From Myxococcus eversor (lineage in GTDB: Bacteria; Myxococcota; Myxococcia; Myxococcales; Myxococcaceae): a stretch of DNA of 64,000 nucleotides. The stretch lies in the NCBI RefSeq assembly GCF_010894455.1, contig NZ_JAAIXY010000012.1:186001-250000 (forward strand). Direction: 5' to 3'. The notes under the pieces were generated by a model that was not told the origin of the DNA, did not search any database, and saw nothing but the letters and a program-made list of their open reading frames with translations. Positions 52,423-63,472 of the stretch are shown piece by piece. Position 1 is the stretch's first letter. The number at the start of each line of letters is the position of its first letter. The position numbers and the translations under genes are program-made.

Positions 52423-54710
52423 TGGAGGCGCGCAAGCTCAAGGACAGGGCCGCTGAAGCCTTCACCAAGGGCCGCTTCTCCAAAGCCGCGGAGCTGTACG
52501 AGGACTTCTGCAAGCTGGACCCGAAGGACCACCAGTCGCGGCTGCGCACGGGGGATGCCTGGGCCAAGGCGGGTGAGCGCGAGCGCGCCATCGCCGCGTA
52601 CCATTCCGCCGCCGAGGGCTTCGCGAAGGAGGGCTTCCTCCCGCGCGCCATCGCCGCGAGCAAGCTCATCCTGGAGCTGGACCCCAGCCACCAGGGCGTC
52701 CAGCAGATGCTGGCGAACCTGTACGCACGTCGGGGGACGCCAGCGGGTGCACGGGCTCGCGGGCCGATGACGAGCGCGCTCTCCGCGCCGCCGCCCCCCG
52801 AGCGCCCCGCTCCCGTAGCCGCCGGGCCCGTGCCAGGGCGTGCCGATACCCCGACGGCGCTGTCGGCGGGGGAGGGCACCATCAACCTCTCCGCCGAGCT
52901 CCCCGCGGAGCTGGCGCTGTCCGTGGACGACGCACCTTCTCCGGGCTCCGTCGAGACATCGGAAGAGGTCGTCCACTCCGTGAGCATGGGGCTCTCGGAC
53001 GCCGAGACCTCCACCTCGTCGGCCGAGGAGCACGAGGGCTTCGATATCGCGCTGGGCGAGTCGGAGTCGTCACCGTCCACGAGTGTCGCGGCGGCTCCCG
53101 CCAGCGCTCCCGTCACGAGTGCGGGGAGGCAAGGCTCGACCGCGAGTGTCGGCACGGGTCCTGCCGGGACTCTCGTCACGAGTGCGGGTGCACCCGGCAC
53201 GTCAGCGAGTGTCAGCACAGGTCTCGTTGGGACTCCTGTCACGCGTGCCGATGCACCCGGTACGGCCGCGGCTCCCGCCACTCCCTCGCTCGGTGCGCTC
53301 GAGTCGCTTCCCGTCGCGAGTGGCAGCCCCGTTCCCACGGGGACCACCGTCATCAGCGCGCGTGAAGGCAATGGCACCTCGTTGCCGCCGGGACTCGCGC
53401 CACGGGGGGCCACGCAGCGGGTTCGTCCTGCCGTGCCGGAGACGCCCGCCGCCTCGGACGTGGACGCGTTGACCCCGCGCTCTCCGAGCGGCAAGTGGAA
53501 GGCGCTGTCTTCACCCATCGGAGAGCAGGGCTCGGCCGAGACGCCTCGGACGCCGATGGTCATCGACCCGCCCTCCGCGCCCCCGGGCTTGCGCCCACGC
53601 CGCGCGGAAGCCACCCCTCACGCGGGCGCCACGGCCGTGCCCTTCCGGGAAGTGTCGCGGGAGCTCGGTGCCTCGCTGCGCGCGGTGCCGCCGAGCCCGT
53701 CGTCCTTCACCGAACTGGAAATGGAAGCAGACTCCCTGCTCCATGCCGTCGAACTGGCGGCCCAGTCAGGGCTGAACCAGCGCGCCGAGGTCATCGCGGG
53801 CGGAGACGAGGAAGAGGTCTTCAGTCTCACCGAGGAAGTCGTCACCGACGTGCCCTCGCTGGACGCGCTTCCCAGCATCCCGCTGTTCTCGGACCTGCCT
53901 CGCGACGCCTTCATCGAGCTGTTCGAGCGCTGCCCCTTGCGCCGCTTCACCCTCGGAGAGCGCATCATCGACCAGGGCAGCCACGGCGACGCCTTCTACG
54001 TCATCTGCGAAGGACAGGCGCGCGTCTTCCGGACCGAGTCTGGCCGCCGCGTCGACCTGGCCACGCTGGAGGGCGGGGCGTTCTTCGGCGAGATGGCCAT
54101 CCTGTCCGGAGCCCCGCGCACCGCGTCCGTCGAGGCCGGCACCGAGGACACGCAGCTGCTCGAAATCTCCGCCACCGTGCTCACCTCGCTCTCGCGGAGC
54201 CACCCCCAGGTGGCGGCGGCCCTGAAGAAGTTCGTGCGGCAGCGCCTGCTCACCAACGTGATGAACACCTCGGCGCTGTTCCGCCCCTTCAACCGGAAGG
54301 ACCGGCGCACGCTGGTGGAGCGCTTCCGCGCCCGTGACATCGAGCGCGGTGAGGTCATCATCCGGGATGGCGACCAGACCGACGGCCTCTACGTCCTGCT
54401 CTCGGGCGAGGTCGAGGTGCACAAGGATGGGCACCTGCTGACGCGGCTGAAAGAGGGGGACCTGTTCGGTGAAATCTCCCTCCTCCAGAAGACGCCGGCC
54501 ACCGCGACGGTGACGGCCGCGCGCCACACCACGCTGCTGCGGCTGCCGCGCGAGGACTTCGACGCGCTCATCTCCAGCCACCCGCAGATCCTCGTGCTCA
54601 TCTCCGAGCTGAGCGACGAGCGCCTTCGCCGCACGGAGCAGGTGCTCGGCAGTCATCTCTCCGGCACCTTGAGCTCGCTGGACGGCGAAGAGGAGCTCAT
54701 CCTGGTCTGA
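52422..54710 (+). CDS. TPR protein with two cyclic-nucleotide-binding domains
   Basis: This 762-residue cytoplasmic protein has an N-terminal TPR-like segment (AAEAFTKGRFSKAAELYEDFCKLDPKDHQSRLRTGDAWAKAGERERAIAAYHSAA), then a disordered Ser/Thr/Pro/Ala linker of about 330 residues with internal 21-residue repeats. Two cNMP-binding/Crp-like domains follow (IPLFSDLPRDAFIELFERCPLRRFTLGERIIDQGSHGDAFYVICEGQARV and ALFRPFNRKDRRTLVERFRARDIERGEVIIRDGDQTDGLYVLLSGEVEV). No helix-turn-helix is seen, so it is a sensor or adaptor, not a transcription factor. ATG 52422 is in TGATG with the upstream stop. Confidence 0.85.
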   Translation: MEARKLKDRAAEAFTKGRFSKAAELYEDFCKLDPKDHQSRLRTGDAWAKAGERERAIAAYHSAAEGFAKEGFLPRAIAASKLILELDPSHQGVQQMLANLYARRGTPAGARARGPMTSALSAPPPPERPAPVAAGPVPGRADTPTALSAGEGTINLSAELPAELALSVDDAPSPGSVETSEEVVHSVSMGLSDAETSTSSAEEHEGFDIALGESESSPSTSVAAAPASAPVTSAGRQGSTASVGTGPAGTLVTSAGAPGTSASVSTGLVGTPVTRADAPGTAAAPATPSLGALESLPVASGSPVPTGTTVISAREGNGTSLPPGLAPRGATQRVRPAVPETPAASDVDALTPRSPSGKWKALSSPIGEQGSAETPRTPMVIDPPSAPPGLRPRRAEATPHAGATAVPFREVSRELGASLRAVPPSPSSFTELEMEADSLLHAVELAAQSGLNQRAEVIAGGDEEEVFSLTEEVVTDVPSLDALPSIPLFSDLPRDAFIELFERCPLRRFTLGERIIDQGSHGDAFYVICEGQARVFRTESGRRVDLATLEGGAFFGEMAILSGAPRTASVEAGTEDTQLLEISATVLTSLSRSHPQVAAALKKFVRQRLLTNVMNTSALFRPFNRKDRRTLVERFRARDIERGEVIIRDGDQTDGLYVLLSGEVEVHKDGHLLTRLKEGDLFGEISLLQKTPATATVTAARHTTLLRLPREDFDALISSHPQILVLISELSDERLRRTEQVLGSHLSGTLSSLDGEEELILV

Positions 54711-54722
54711 GGTGCGCGGGCT

Positions 54723-55502
54723 TCAGCGCACCTTCGCCAGGTAGTCGTCGCGGGTGACCAGTCCCCGCGTCTCCAAAAGCTCCAGCATGGCTCGCAGCGA
54801 GCGCGCCTGCTGCGCCACCATGCGCTCCAGGTCGGAGACCTGCTGCGTGAGGATGTCCACGCGCTGCGCCAGCTCGCTCTCCCTCACGGGCGCGGGAGTC
54901 TGGCTGACCGACGGGCGAGAGGGCGCTGTCGTCTCCTGTGGCTCGGAGGGCGGAGCCAGCTCGAAGGTCTGCTCGTCGATGTTGAACGACAGCGGCGAGG
55001 CCGTCGTGGACGTGAATTCGCCATGGTAGTGGCGACGGATGGCGCGCTCGATGGACGACGCGGCGGCCACCACCACCTGGATGCGCTGGCCCGTGTGGAA
55101 GGCCAACTCCTGGAGCGACTCCACATTGGTGGGGTCCGCCGTGGCCACGGTCAGCAGCTTGTTGGCCGGGTCCGCCGCGGTGGGGAAGACGGTGTAGCGC
55201 TCGGCGATGTCCGGGCGCAGCGCCTGGAGCGCCACGGCCGAGGGAGTGATTCCATCCAACTCCACCGTCGGAATGGAGAGCTGGCGAGACAGCGCGTGGA
55301 CCATGGAGCTCTCATCCACGAAGCGCATCTGCACCAGCGTCAGGCCCAGACGGCCGCCCCACTTGCGCTGCTCGGCGAGCGCGGAGCGCAACTGGGTCTC
55401 CGTCAGGAGACCGGCATCCATGAGGATTTCCCCGAGTCGGCGCTTGCGGCCGGGGGGCGAAGAAGGGGGTGGCACGGAAGAAGGATTCACGCCCCCCAGC
55501 AT
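54723..55502 (-). CDS. MshEN (GspE/PilB N-terminal) domain protein without ATPase
   Basis: This 259-residue protein consists of one GspE/PilB N-terminal MshEN-like domain (residues about 20-160). The pattern includes LGEILMDAGLLTETQLRSALAEQRKWGGRLG and LQELAFHTGQRIQVVVAAASSIERAIRRHYHG, with variants of the RLG/G-x-L motifs that bind c-di-GMP in MshE. A polar linker and a C-terminal coiled coil follow (ESELAQRVDILTQQVSDLERMVAQQARSLRAMLELLETRG). No Walker A or B motif is present, so it cannot be a secretion ATPase; it may be a c-di-GMP receptor or adaptor. A GTG at 55490 is an alternative start. Confidence 0.78.
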   Translation of the reverse strand: MLGGVNPSSVPPPSSPPGRKRRLGEILMDAGLLTETQLRSALAEQRKWGGRLGLTLVQMRFVDESSMVHALSRQLSIPTVELDGITPSAVALQALRPDIAERYTVFPTAADPANKLLTVATADPTNVESLQELAFHTGQRIQVVVAAASSIERAIRRHYHGEFTSTTASPLSFNIDEQTFELAPPSEPQETTAPSRPSVSQTPAPVRESELAQRVDILTQQVSDLERMVAQQARSLRAMLELLETRGLVTRDDYLAKVR

Positions 55503-55590
55503 ACCAGCGGCCGGGTCGACCGGTCCCCTGGGAGCCAGCCCGCCGGTGGGGAAGGGGCGAGCCCCCCCGCAATGGGGTAAATGTCAGGAC

Positions 55591-56418
55591 ATGACGCGAA
55601 GCCTCCTCCCGTTTCTCACGCTGGCGCTCTGCGCCGGCTGTGCGTCGCAACGGCTGGCCGGCGCGGACCTGGACCGCGTGCGCCGCCCCGCCTTCATCTC
55701 CCGCATCGAAGATGGCGCCGGCCCTCGCAGCTTCGTATTCCGCGAAGACGAGGCCTACGGAGACAAGCTCAAGAAGCTCGAGCCCGTGGAAGCGGACCGG
55801 CGGCTCACGGTGAAGCTCCAGCAGGCGGTGACGCGCTTCGAAGTCTCGGAGCGGCTGCGCGTCAACACGCTGACGCAGCTTCCCCGCGAGGCGCCGTGGA
55901 CGGCGACGGTGGACCCGGCGCGCGTGGCCTCCGTGCTGGAGAGCTTCCTCGTGGAGGAGGTCCCCGCGAATGCTCCGGACTACGACCTGGTGATGCCGCT
56001 GGGCGCGGACACCGTCGTCGAGTTCGTCGTGCAGGAGTTCGGCATGCGCAGCAAGAAGGGCCACGCGGGCGCCTTCCTGCGCGGGTATGGGCGGATGTTC
56101 ACGCTGGATGGGCGCTCGGAGGTCTGGCGGCATCCATTCGAGATCAACCAGGCGGAGACCGACGCCGCGCACCTGGACCCGTTCAAGGTGGGCAAGGACC
56201 CCGACCTCTTCCGTCAGGCCATGACGACCATGCTGGACCAGGTGGCGCTCGACTTCGTGAAGGACCTCACGCCGAGGGACAGGCGCGGGGGGCCCTCGCT
56301 TCCGGCCCACCCCATCACCTCCTCGCCGGACACTGTCGTGCCGACGGTGGTGGAGCCCCCGAAGACGCCCGAGTCGGAGCTGGCCCCGGGCGAGTTGCCG
56401 GACCCGGACCCGTCCTGA
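55591..56418 (+). CDS. Lipoprotein of unknown function
   Basis: This 275-residue exported protein has lipobox LCAGC (Cys17). The mature region has mixed alpha/beta character (RVNTLTQLPREAPWTATVDPARVASVLESFLVEEVP, DYDLVMPLGADTVVEFVVQEFGMRSKKGHAGAFLRGYGRMFTLDG). A Pro/Ser/Thr-rich tail follows. No family is recognised. It is presumably outer-membrane or periplasm associated, and divergent from the MshEN gene by 88 bases. Confidence 0.65.
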   Translation: MTRSLLPFLTLALCAGCASQRLAGADLDRVRRPAFISRIEDGAGPRSFVFREDEAYGDKLKKLEPVEADRRLTVKLQQAVTRFEVSERLRVNTLTQLPREAPWTATVDPARVASVLESFLVEEVPANAPDYDLVMPLGADTVVEFVVQEFGMRSKKGHAGAFLRGYGRMFTLDGRSEVWRHPFEINQAETDAAHLDPFKVGKDPDLFRQAMTTMLDQVALDFVKDLTPRDRRGGPSLPAHPITSSPDTVVPTVVEPPKTPESELAPGELPDPDPS

Positions 56419-56442
56419 CGTCGAAGGACTCCGGGCCGGGCG

Positions 56443-57690
56443 CTAGAAGAGGGCGTGCTCCGCGAGGAGCACCGCGAGCCCCACCACGAAGCTGACGAGG
56501 GTGACGGGCAGGCCCACGCGCAGGTAGCGCAGGAAGCTCATGTCCACCTTCTCGCGCGCCGCCTCGAAGACGATGAGGTTGGCGACGCTGCCCACCAGCG
56601 TGAGGTTGCCCGCCAGCGTGGAGCCCAGCGCCAGCACGTGCCAGCCCAGCTCCACGTTCTGGAGCGCGGGCACCCACGAGCGCGCGAGCATGACGAAGGG
56701 CACGTTGCTGAAGATGTTGGACGCCACCAGCGTCAGCCCCGCGAAGCCCAGCGTCTCGCGCCACGCCGGCCCCGTCATCAGCGGCGCGAACAGCAGGCGG
56801 ATGTCCTCCGCCCAGCCGTGCTTGTTCACGCCGTAGACGACGACGAAGAGGCTGGAGAAGAACAGCAGCAACACCCAGTCCACGCGCTCCAGCGCCTCGC
56901 GAGGCTCCCGTCGGGACAGCGCCATGACCAGCGCGGCGCCCGCGAGCGCGCTCCAGCTCATGGGCAGGCCCGCGAAGAAGGCCACGACGACGCCCGTCAT
57001 CACGACGAGGGTCAGCGTGAGCAGCACCCGGTCCACGGGCGGGGGAGGGGGACGGGGCTCGAAGCGCGTGGACGTCAGCTCCTTGCGGAAGATGTACACG
57101 AGCGCGCCCGCGACGATGGCCGTGGACAGCAGCGCGGGCAGGGCCATGTACGCGGCGAAGCTCGCGTAGGAGATTCCCGAAGCGCCCTGGATGAGCATGT
57201 TCTGCGGGTTGCCGGTGAAGGTGGCCACCGAGCCGCTGTTGCTGCCCATGCAGACGGCGAGCAGGTACGGCACGGGCGGCAGGCGCGCGTCCTCCACCGT
57301 GGCGAGGACGAGGGGCGTGAGCATCAAGCACACGGTGTCGTTGACGAGGAACGCGGACAGCAACCCGGAGATGAACGTCACCGCCACCAGCAGCAGTCGG
57401 GGCGTGCGCGCTCGCCGCACCGCCCAGGCCCCCGCCGTGCGGAAGAAGGCCGCCTGCGAGAGATAGGCCGCCAGCAGCATCATCCCCAGCAAGAGGACGA
57501 TGGTGTCCGCGTCGATGGCGTGCTTGGACGGGTCCTCGCTGTGGTTGAAGACCTCGGCGGGAGTGACGACGCCGAGCACCACCATCAGCACTGCGCCCAG
57601 CAGCGCGCCGCCAGGACGGTCCAGCTTGATGAAGGGGAGCCGGGCGCCAGCGATGAAGACGTACGTGAACAGGAAGATGGCGAGGGCCAC
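56443..57690 (-). CDS. SLC13/ArsB/CitMHS-type anion permease
   Basis: This 415-residue inner-membrane protein has about 11-12 hydrophobic helices of the ion transporter (IT) superfamily. Family motifs are GLLSAFLVNDTVCLMLTPLVL, the SNSGSVATFTGNPQNMLIQGASG hairpin with its NPQN substrate signature, and a second hairpin SNIFSNVPFVML with GSTLAGNLTLVGSVANLIV. Members move arsenite, citrate, dicarboxylates or sulfate; substrate cannot be chosen here. The start is a GTG with AGGGTG about ten bases upstream. Confidence 0.88.
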   Translation of the reverse strand: MALAIFLFTYVFIAGARLPFIKLDRPGGALLGAVLMVVLGVVTPAEVFNHSEDPSKHAIDADTIVLLLGMMLLAAYLSQAAFFRTAGAWAVRRARTPRLLLVAVTFISGLLSAFLVNDTVCLMLTPLVLATVEDARLPPVPYLLAVCMGSNSGSVATFTGNPQNMLIQGASGISYASFAAYMALPALLSTAIVAGALVYIFRKELTSTRFEPRPPPPPVDRVLLTLTLVVMTGVVVAFFAGLPMSWSALAGAALVMALSRREPREALERVDWVLLLFFSSLFVVVYGVNKHGWAEDIRLLFAPLMTGPAWRETLGFAGLTLVASNIFSNVPFVMLARSWVPALQNVELGWHVLALGSTLAGNLTLVGSVANLIVFEAAREKVDMSFLRYLRVGLPVTLVSFVVGLAVLLAEHALF

Positions 57691-57780
57691 GGGCGGCGCA
57701 CCCTAGCCGAGCGCCGTTCCACGCGCGCTGGCCGCGTTCGCGTTGTCCGGCCGGGTACACGCCTGTACAGTGCCCGACCC

Positions 57781-60198
<2,418 letters not shown>

Positions 60199-60213
60199 GC
60201 GGAGGCTCGGCGC

Positions 60214-61758
60214 GTGGACCTCAAGCGAAAGCTGGCGCGACTGACAGGCGTGGGCCCGGGAGGCAAGCCCGCGACGAATCGCGTGGCCACGCTGCCCGAG
60301 CCCTCGTCGGAGCCTCGCGCCGAATCCACTCCGCGAGCCGAGGCCTCGTACCCGTCATCCGTCGACGCCCATCCGGCGGAGGTGTCGCACGAAGATGTCG
60401 CGGCCACGCCATCGCCGTCCCAGGCGCTGATGGCTTCGTCGGGCGCCGCGTCAGCGCTGTCCCAGACGACGGGTGCCGAGCCCGTGGCCCCGAAGGACCC
60501 GCGCATCGAGGCCCTCCGGCGGATGCTCGCGGACTGGTCCGAGCGCCAGGGCCAGACGGCCGCGCGTCGGGGGACAATTCCCGCCAAGCCTCGCCCGGGT
60601 CCGCTCCCGGTGGTGCCCCAGGAGACACCTTACGGGACGGTCCACGTGTCGGAGACGCTGCTGTCCCCCGAGCACCGGCACGGCTCCGCGCCCGTGGCGG
60701 GGGCGCTGGACGTCGAAGGAGACCTGGTCGCCCGCCTCGCGCTGCACGAAGAACTGGCGGGCGTGGACTTCCAGCGGATGCTCTTCCTGGACACGGAGAC
60801 GACGGGGCTCGCGGGCGGCACCGGCACCGTGCCCTTCCTCGTGGGGCTCGCGTGGTTCGAGGGCCGCTCGCTTCGCGTCCACCAGCTCTTCCTGCGCAAG
60901 CTGGGCGAGGAGGCTCCCATGCTGCGGGTGCTCGCCGCGCGCATGGCCACGTCCTCGTGCCTGGTGACGTTCAACGGCAAGAGCTTCGACTGGCCGCTCC
61001 TGCGCACGCGCTTCGTGCTCAACCGCGTCGCCACACCGCCGGAGCTGCCCCACCTGGACCTGCTCCACTGCGCGCGCCGCGTCTTCAAACACCGGGGCGC
61101 GGGCACGCGACTGGTGCACGTGGAGGAGCAGGTGCTCGGCCACCGCCGCGTCGACGACGTGGATGGCTCGCTGATTCCGGAGCTGTACTTCCGCTACCTG
61201 CGCGGCGGGGACGGCTCCGCGCTGACGCCGGTGCTGGAGCACAACGCCAATGACCTGCTCCTGCTGGCCGCGCTCCTGGGTGAACTCGTGCGCAAGTTCA
61301 GGGCAGGGGACGGCACCGCGGTGCCTTCGGGTGAGGACCCGAGAGATCTGCTCGGCTTCGCCGGAGTCGCGCTCCGGGCCGGAGACCTCGCCCGGGCACG
61401 GGCCTTCGCCCGGGCGGCGACGGGCGGCGCGGGCACGGTGGGCGTGGAGGCTCATGCCCTGGCGTCACGGCTGGCCCGCATGGCCGGCGAGTCCCAGGTC
61501 GCCGTCGAACACCTGCTCCAGGGGCTGGCCTCGGCCCGGGGCCTCCAGGCGGCGACGCTCCACCTGGAGCTGACCAAGCTCTACGAGCACTCCCTCAAGG
61601 ACCTCGCGAGCGCGCTGCGCCACGCGCGCCTGTCGGCGGCGGCGGAGTTGCCGGATGACCATCGGCGCCGCATCGTTCGCCTGGAGGGCCGCATCGACCG
61701 GAGCACGCGAGGCCGCGCGTTGGAGTCAGGCGCCCGGCCCCCGCGCCCTGGCGTCTGA
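60214..61758 (+). CDS. mrfB: MrfB-like RNase H-fold exonuclease (YprB family)
   Basis: This 514-residue protein has an exonuclease domain at residues about 180-365 of the DEDDh type. Motif ExoI is LDTETTG (Asp193, Glu195), ExoII lies in FNGKSFDWPLL, and ExoIII in EHNANDLLLLAAL. That is the YprB/MrfB family, the nuclease of the mitomycin repair pair. A disordered N-terminal arm of about 150 residues and a helical, TPR-like C-terminus (ASRLARMAGESQVAVEHLLQGLA) flank it. The GTG start has GGAGG eight bases upstream, and it is clearly in an operon with the helicase. Confidence 0.85.
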   Translation: MDLKRKLARLTGVGPGGKPATNRVATLPEPSSEPRAESTPRAEASYPSSVDAHPAEVSHEDVAATPSPSQALMASSGAASALSQTTGAEPVAPKDPRIEALRRMLADWSERQGQTAARRGTIPAKPRPGPLPVVPQETPYGTVHVSETLLSPEHRHGSAPVAGALDVEGDLVARLALHEELAGVDFQRMLFLDTETTGLAGGTGTVPFLVGLAWFEGRSLRVHQLFLRKLGEEAPMLRVLAARMATSSCLVTFNGKSFDWPLLRTRFVLNRVATPPELPHLDLLHCARRVFKHRGAGTRLVHVEEQVLGHRRVDDVDGSLIPELYFRYLRGGDGSALTPVLEHNANDLLLLAALLGELVRKFRAGDGTAVPSGEDPRDLLGFAGVALRAGDLARARAFARAATGGAGTVGVEAHALASRLARMAGESQVAVEHLLQGLASARGLQAATLHLELTKLYEHSLKDLASALRHARLSAAAELPDDHRRRIVRLEGRIDRSTRGRALESGARPPRPGV

Positions 61759-61868
61759 AAGCCCTTGCGTCCGGTTTCGGGCGGGCCGGCTCGCTCCCAT
61801 GCCCACCCGCAGGTCGACCGAGCACATGATGGGAGCGTTGGACCCCGGCCTGCGCTAAGAGAGGCGCC

Positions 61869-62351
61869 ATGAAAATCACGAAGGACAGTGTCGTCTCCAT
61901 CGACTTCCGGCTCCACCTTGGCGATGGGAAGATGGTGGACGAGAGCGAGCCTGGAGATCCGCTCGTCTATCTGCAGGGCCACGAGGAGGTCGTCCCCGGT
62001 CTGGAGAAGGCCCTGGAGGGCAAGGCCAAGGGGGACTCCCTGTCAGTGGTCATCCCCCCCGAGGACGGCTACGGGCCGCATGACCCGGAAGGCATCGAGG
62101 AAGTTCCCAAGAGCGAGTTCCCGGAGGGCCTGGAGCTGACCGAGGGAGGCATCCTCACCGCCACGGACCCGGATGGGGACGAGGTGGACTTCCTCATCAA
62201 GGAGATCAAGGGCGACCTCGTGGTGGTGGACTACAACCACCCGCTCGCCGGCAAGACGCTGCACTTCGACGTCACCGTCAGTGACGTCCGCGCCGCGACG
62301 GCCGAGGAGCTGGAGCACGGCCACGCGCACGGTCCGGACGACGCGCACTGA
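61869..62351 (+). CDS. SlyD-like FKBP-type peptidyl-prolyl isomerase
   Basis: This 160-residue cytoplasmic PPIase and chaperone has the FKBP core MKITKDSVVSIDFRLHLGDGKMVDESEPGDPLVYLQGHEEVVPGLEKALEGKAKGD. The insert-in-flap domain follows (YGPHDPEGIEEVPKSEFPEGLELTEGG) and the core returns in NHPLAGKTLHFDVTVSDV. The C-terminal tail is short and carries only a few His (HGHAHGPDDAH), far fewer than the metal-binding tail of E. coli SlyD. Confidence 0.93.
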   Translation: MKITKDSVVSIDFRLHLGDGKMVDESEPGDPLVYLQGHEEVVPGLEKALEGKAKGDSLSVVIPPEDGYGPHDPEGIEEVPKSEFPEGLELTEGGILTATDPDGDEVDFLIKEIKGDLVVVDYNHPLAGKTLHFDVTVSDVRAATAEELEHGHAHGPDDAH

Positions 62352-62364
62352 GTCCGCCCGGTGC

Positions 62365-62396
62365 GGGAGGGAGGGCCCAGGAAGCCCTCCCTTCCC
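62365..62396. terminator. Terminator hairpin between convergent genes
   Basis: GGGAGGGAGGGC pairs with GCCCTCCCTTCCC (one-base bulge) around a 7-base loop in the 57-base gap between the SlyD-like gene and the convergent outer-membrane protein gene. Confidence 0.55.
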
Positions 62397-62408
62397 ATCC
62401 ATCCCGAC

Positions 62409-63413
62409 TCAGCGACCGCCCATCAGGTCCGAGTTGAACGAGAAGCCGATGAGCATGTACGGCATGGGCTCCTGCCGGCTCGGGTGCTTCACGTACCAGG
62501 CCACCATGCCGAGCACCGTGGGACGGTTGAACAGCGTCCCCTCGTCCGTGTTGAACGCGTACGAGGCGACCGGACCCACGCGCATGTGGCTGTTGTCGAC
62601 CGTGGTGCTTCCGGAGACGCCCTGGTCCTCGTTGTAGCGGGGCCACACGGCGCTGAAGCGCGCGCCCAGCATCCAGCGGCCGGACAGGTAGACGACGTCC
62701 GAGTCGTTGGTGAAGACCCATCCCTTGCCCGCGAGAATCGAGTCGAGCATCGGGTCATAGAACGTCGTCGCGCCGTCGCGCAGCGTCAGGTTCCAGTACT
62801 CCAGGCTGAACTTGGCGCGCACCGCGATGGGGCCCACCTTCGCCTGGAGCGTCGGCTCCACGATGAAGTGGTGGCCGCTGGTGCTGTAGGCGTTGTCCTC
62901 GCCCAGGTCCAACGCGTCATCCGAGAAGTCCTGCAGCGGGTTCGGATACGACTGGAGGAAGCCCATGGTGCCCAGGAAGCGCGTGTACTCGTAGCTGGCG
63001 CGTACGTTGAACAGGGCGATGGGCTGGATTTCGAACTGGGGGCCCACCTTGAGCGAGGCGGGGTTGGCCTTGATGAGGGCCGCGGCGTTGACGAACGTGT
63101 CGCGGAACAGCACCGACTCGCTGTCGAGCAGCCGCTTCTGGATGACCAGGCGGTTCTGCGTCTCCAGGCCGATGGGGTTGACCCGGAACAGGTTGAAGCT
63201 CGTCATGTACAGCCGGACGTTCGGGATGGGCCGGGGTGGGAGCGCCGGCGACGGCTCGTTGGCCGGGGTGACTTCCGGTGGCTGGGGCGCCCCGGTCGTC
63301 GGAACATCCGACGGCTGGGCGGCGGTGGTGGACTGCTGCGCGGCCGCGGGAGACACCAGACCCAGGCTCAGGCAGAGCGTGCAAATGGACAGCGATAGAC
63401 GCTTGAGCATCAT
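62409..63413 (-). CDS. Outer-membrane-type protein of unknown function
   Basis: This 334-residue exported protein has a clear signal peptide ending SPAAAQQ. A Pro/Thr-rich stretch of about 40 residues is followed by alternating amphipathic strands (VRLYMTSFNLFRV, FEIQPIALFNVRASYEY, KVGPIAVRAKFSLEYWNLTL, WMLGARFSAVWPRY), as in a beta-barrel. The chain ends in IGFSFNSDLMGGR, without a terminal Phe. It is likely outer membrane; function unknown. AGGAAG precedes the ATG. Confidence 0.65.
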   Translation of the reverse strand: MMLKRLSLSICTLCLSLGLVSPAAAQQSTTAAQPSDVPTTGAPQPPEVTPANEPSPALPPRPIPNVRLYMTSFNLFRVNPIGLETQNRLVIQKRLLDSESVLFRDTFVNAAALIKANPASLKVGPQFEIQPIALFNVRASYEYTRFLGTMGFLQSYPNPLQDFSDDALDLGEDNAYSTSGHHFIVEPTLQAKVGPIAVRAKFSLEYWNLTLRDGATTFYDPMLDSILAGKGWVFTNDSDVVYLSGRWMLGARFSAVWPRYNEDQGVSGSTTVDNSHMRVGPVASYAFNTDEGTLFNRPTVLGMVAWYVKHPSRQEPMPYMLIGFSFNSDLMGGR

Positions 63414-63472
63414 CTCGACACTTCCTCGGGTGTGAGGGGGGACCGCGGCGAGGCAGACCGCGGCTCAGGCCT

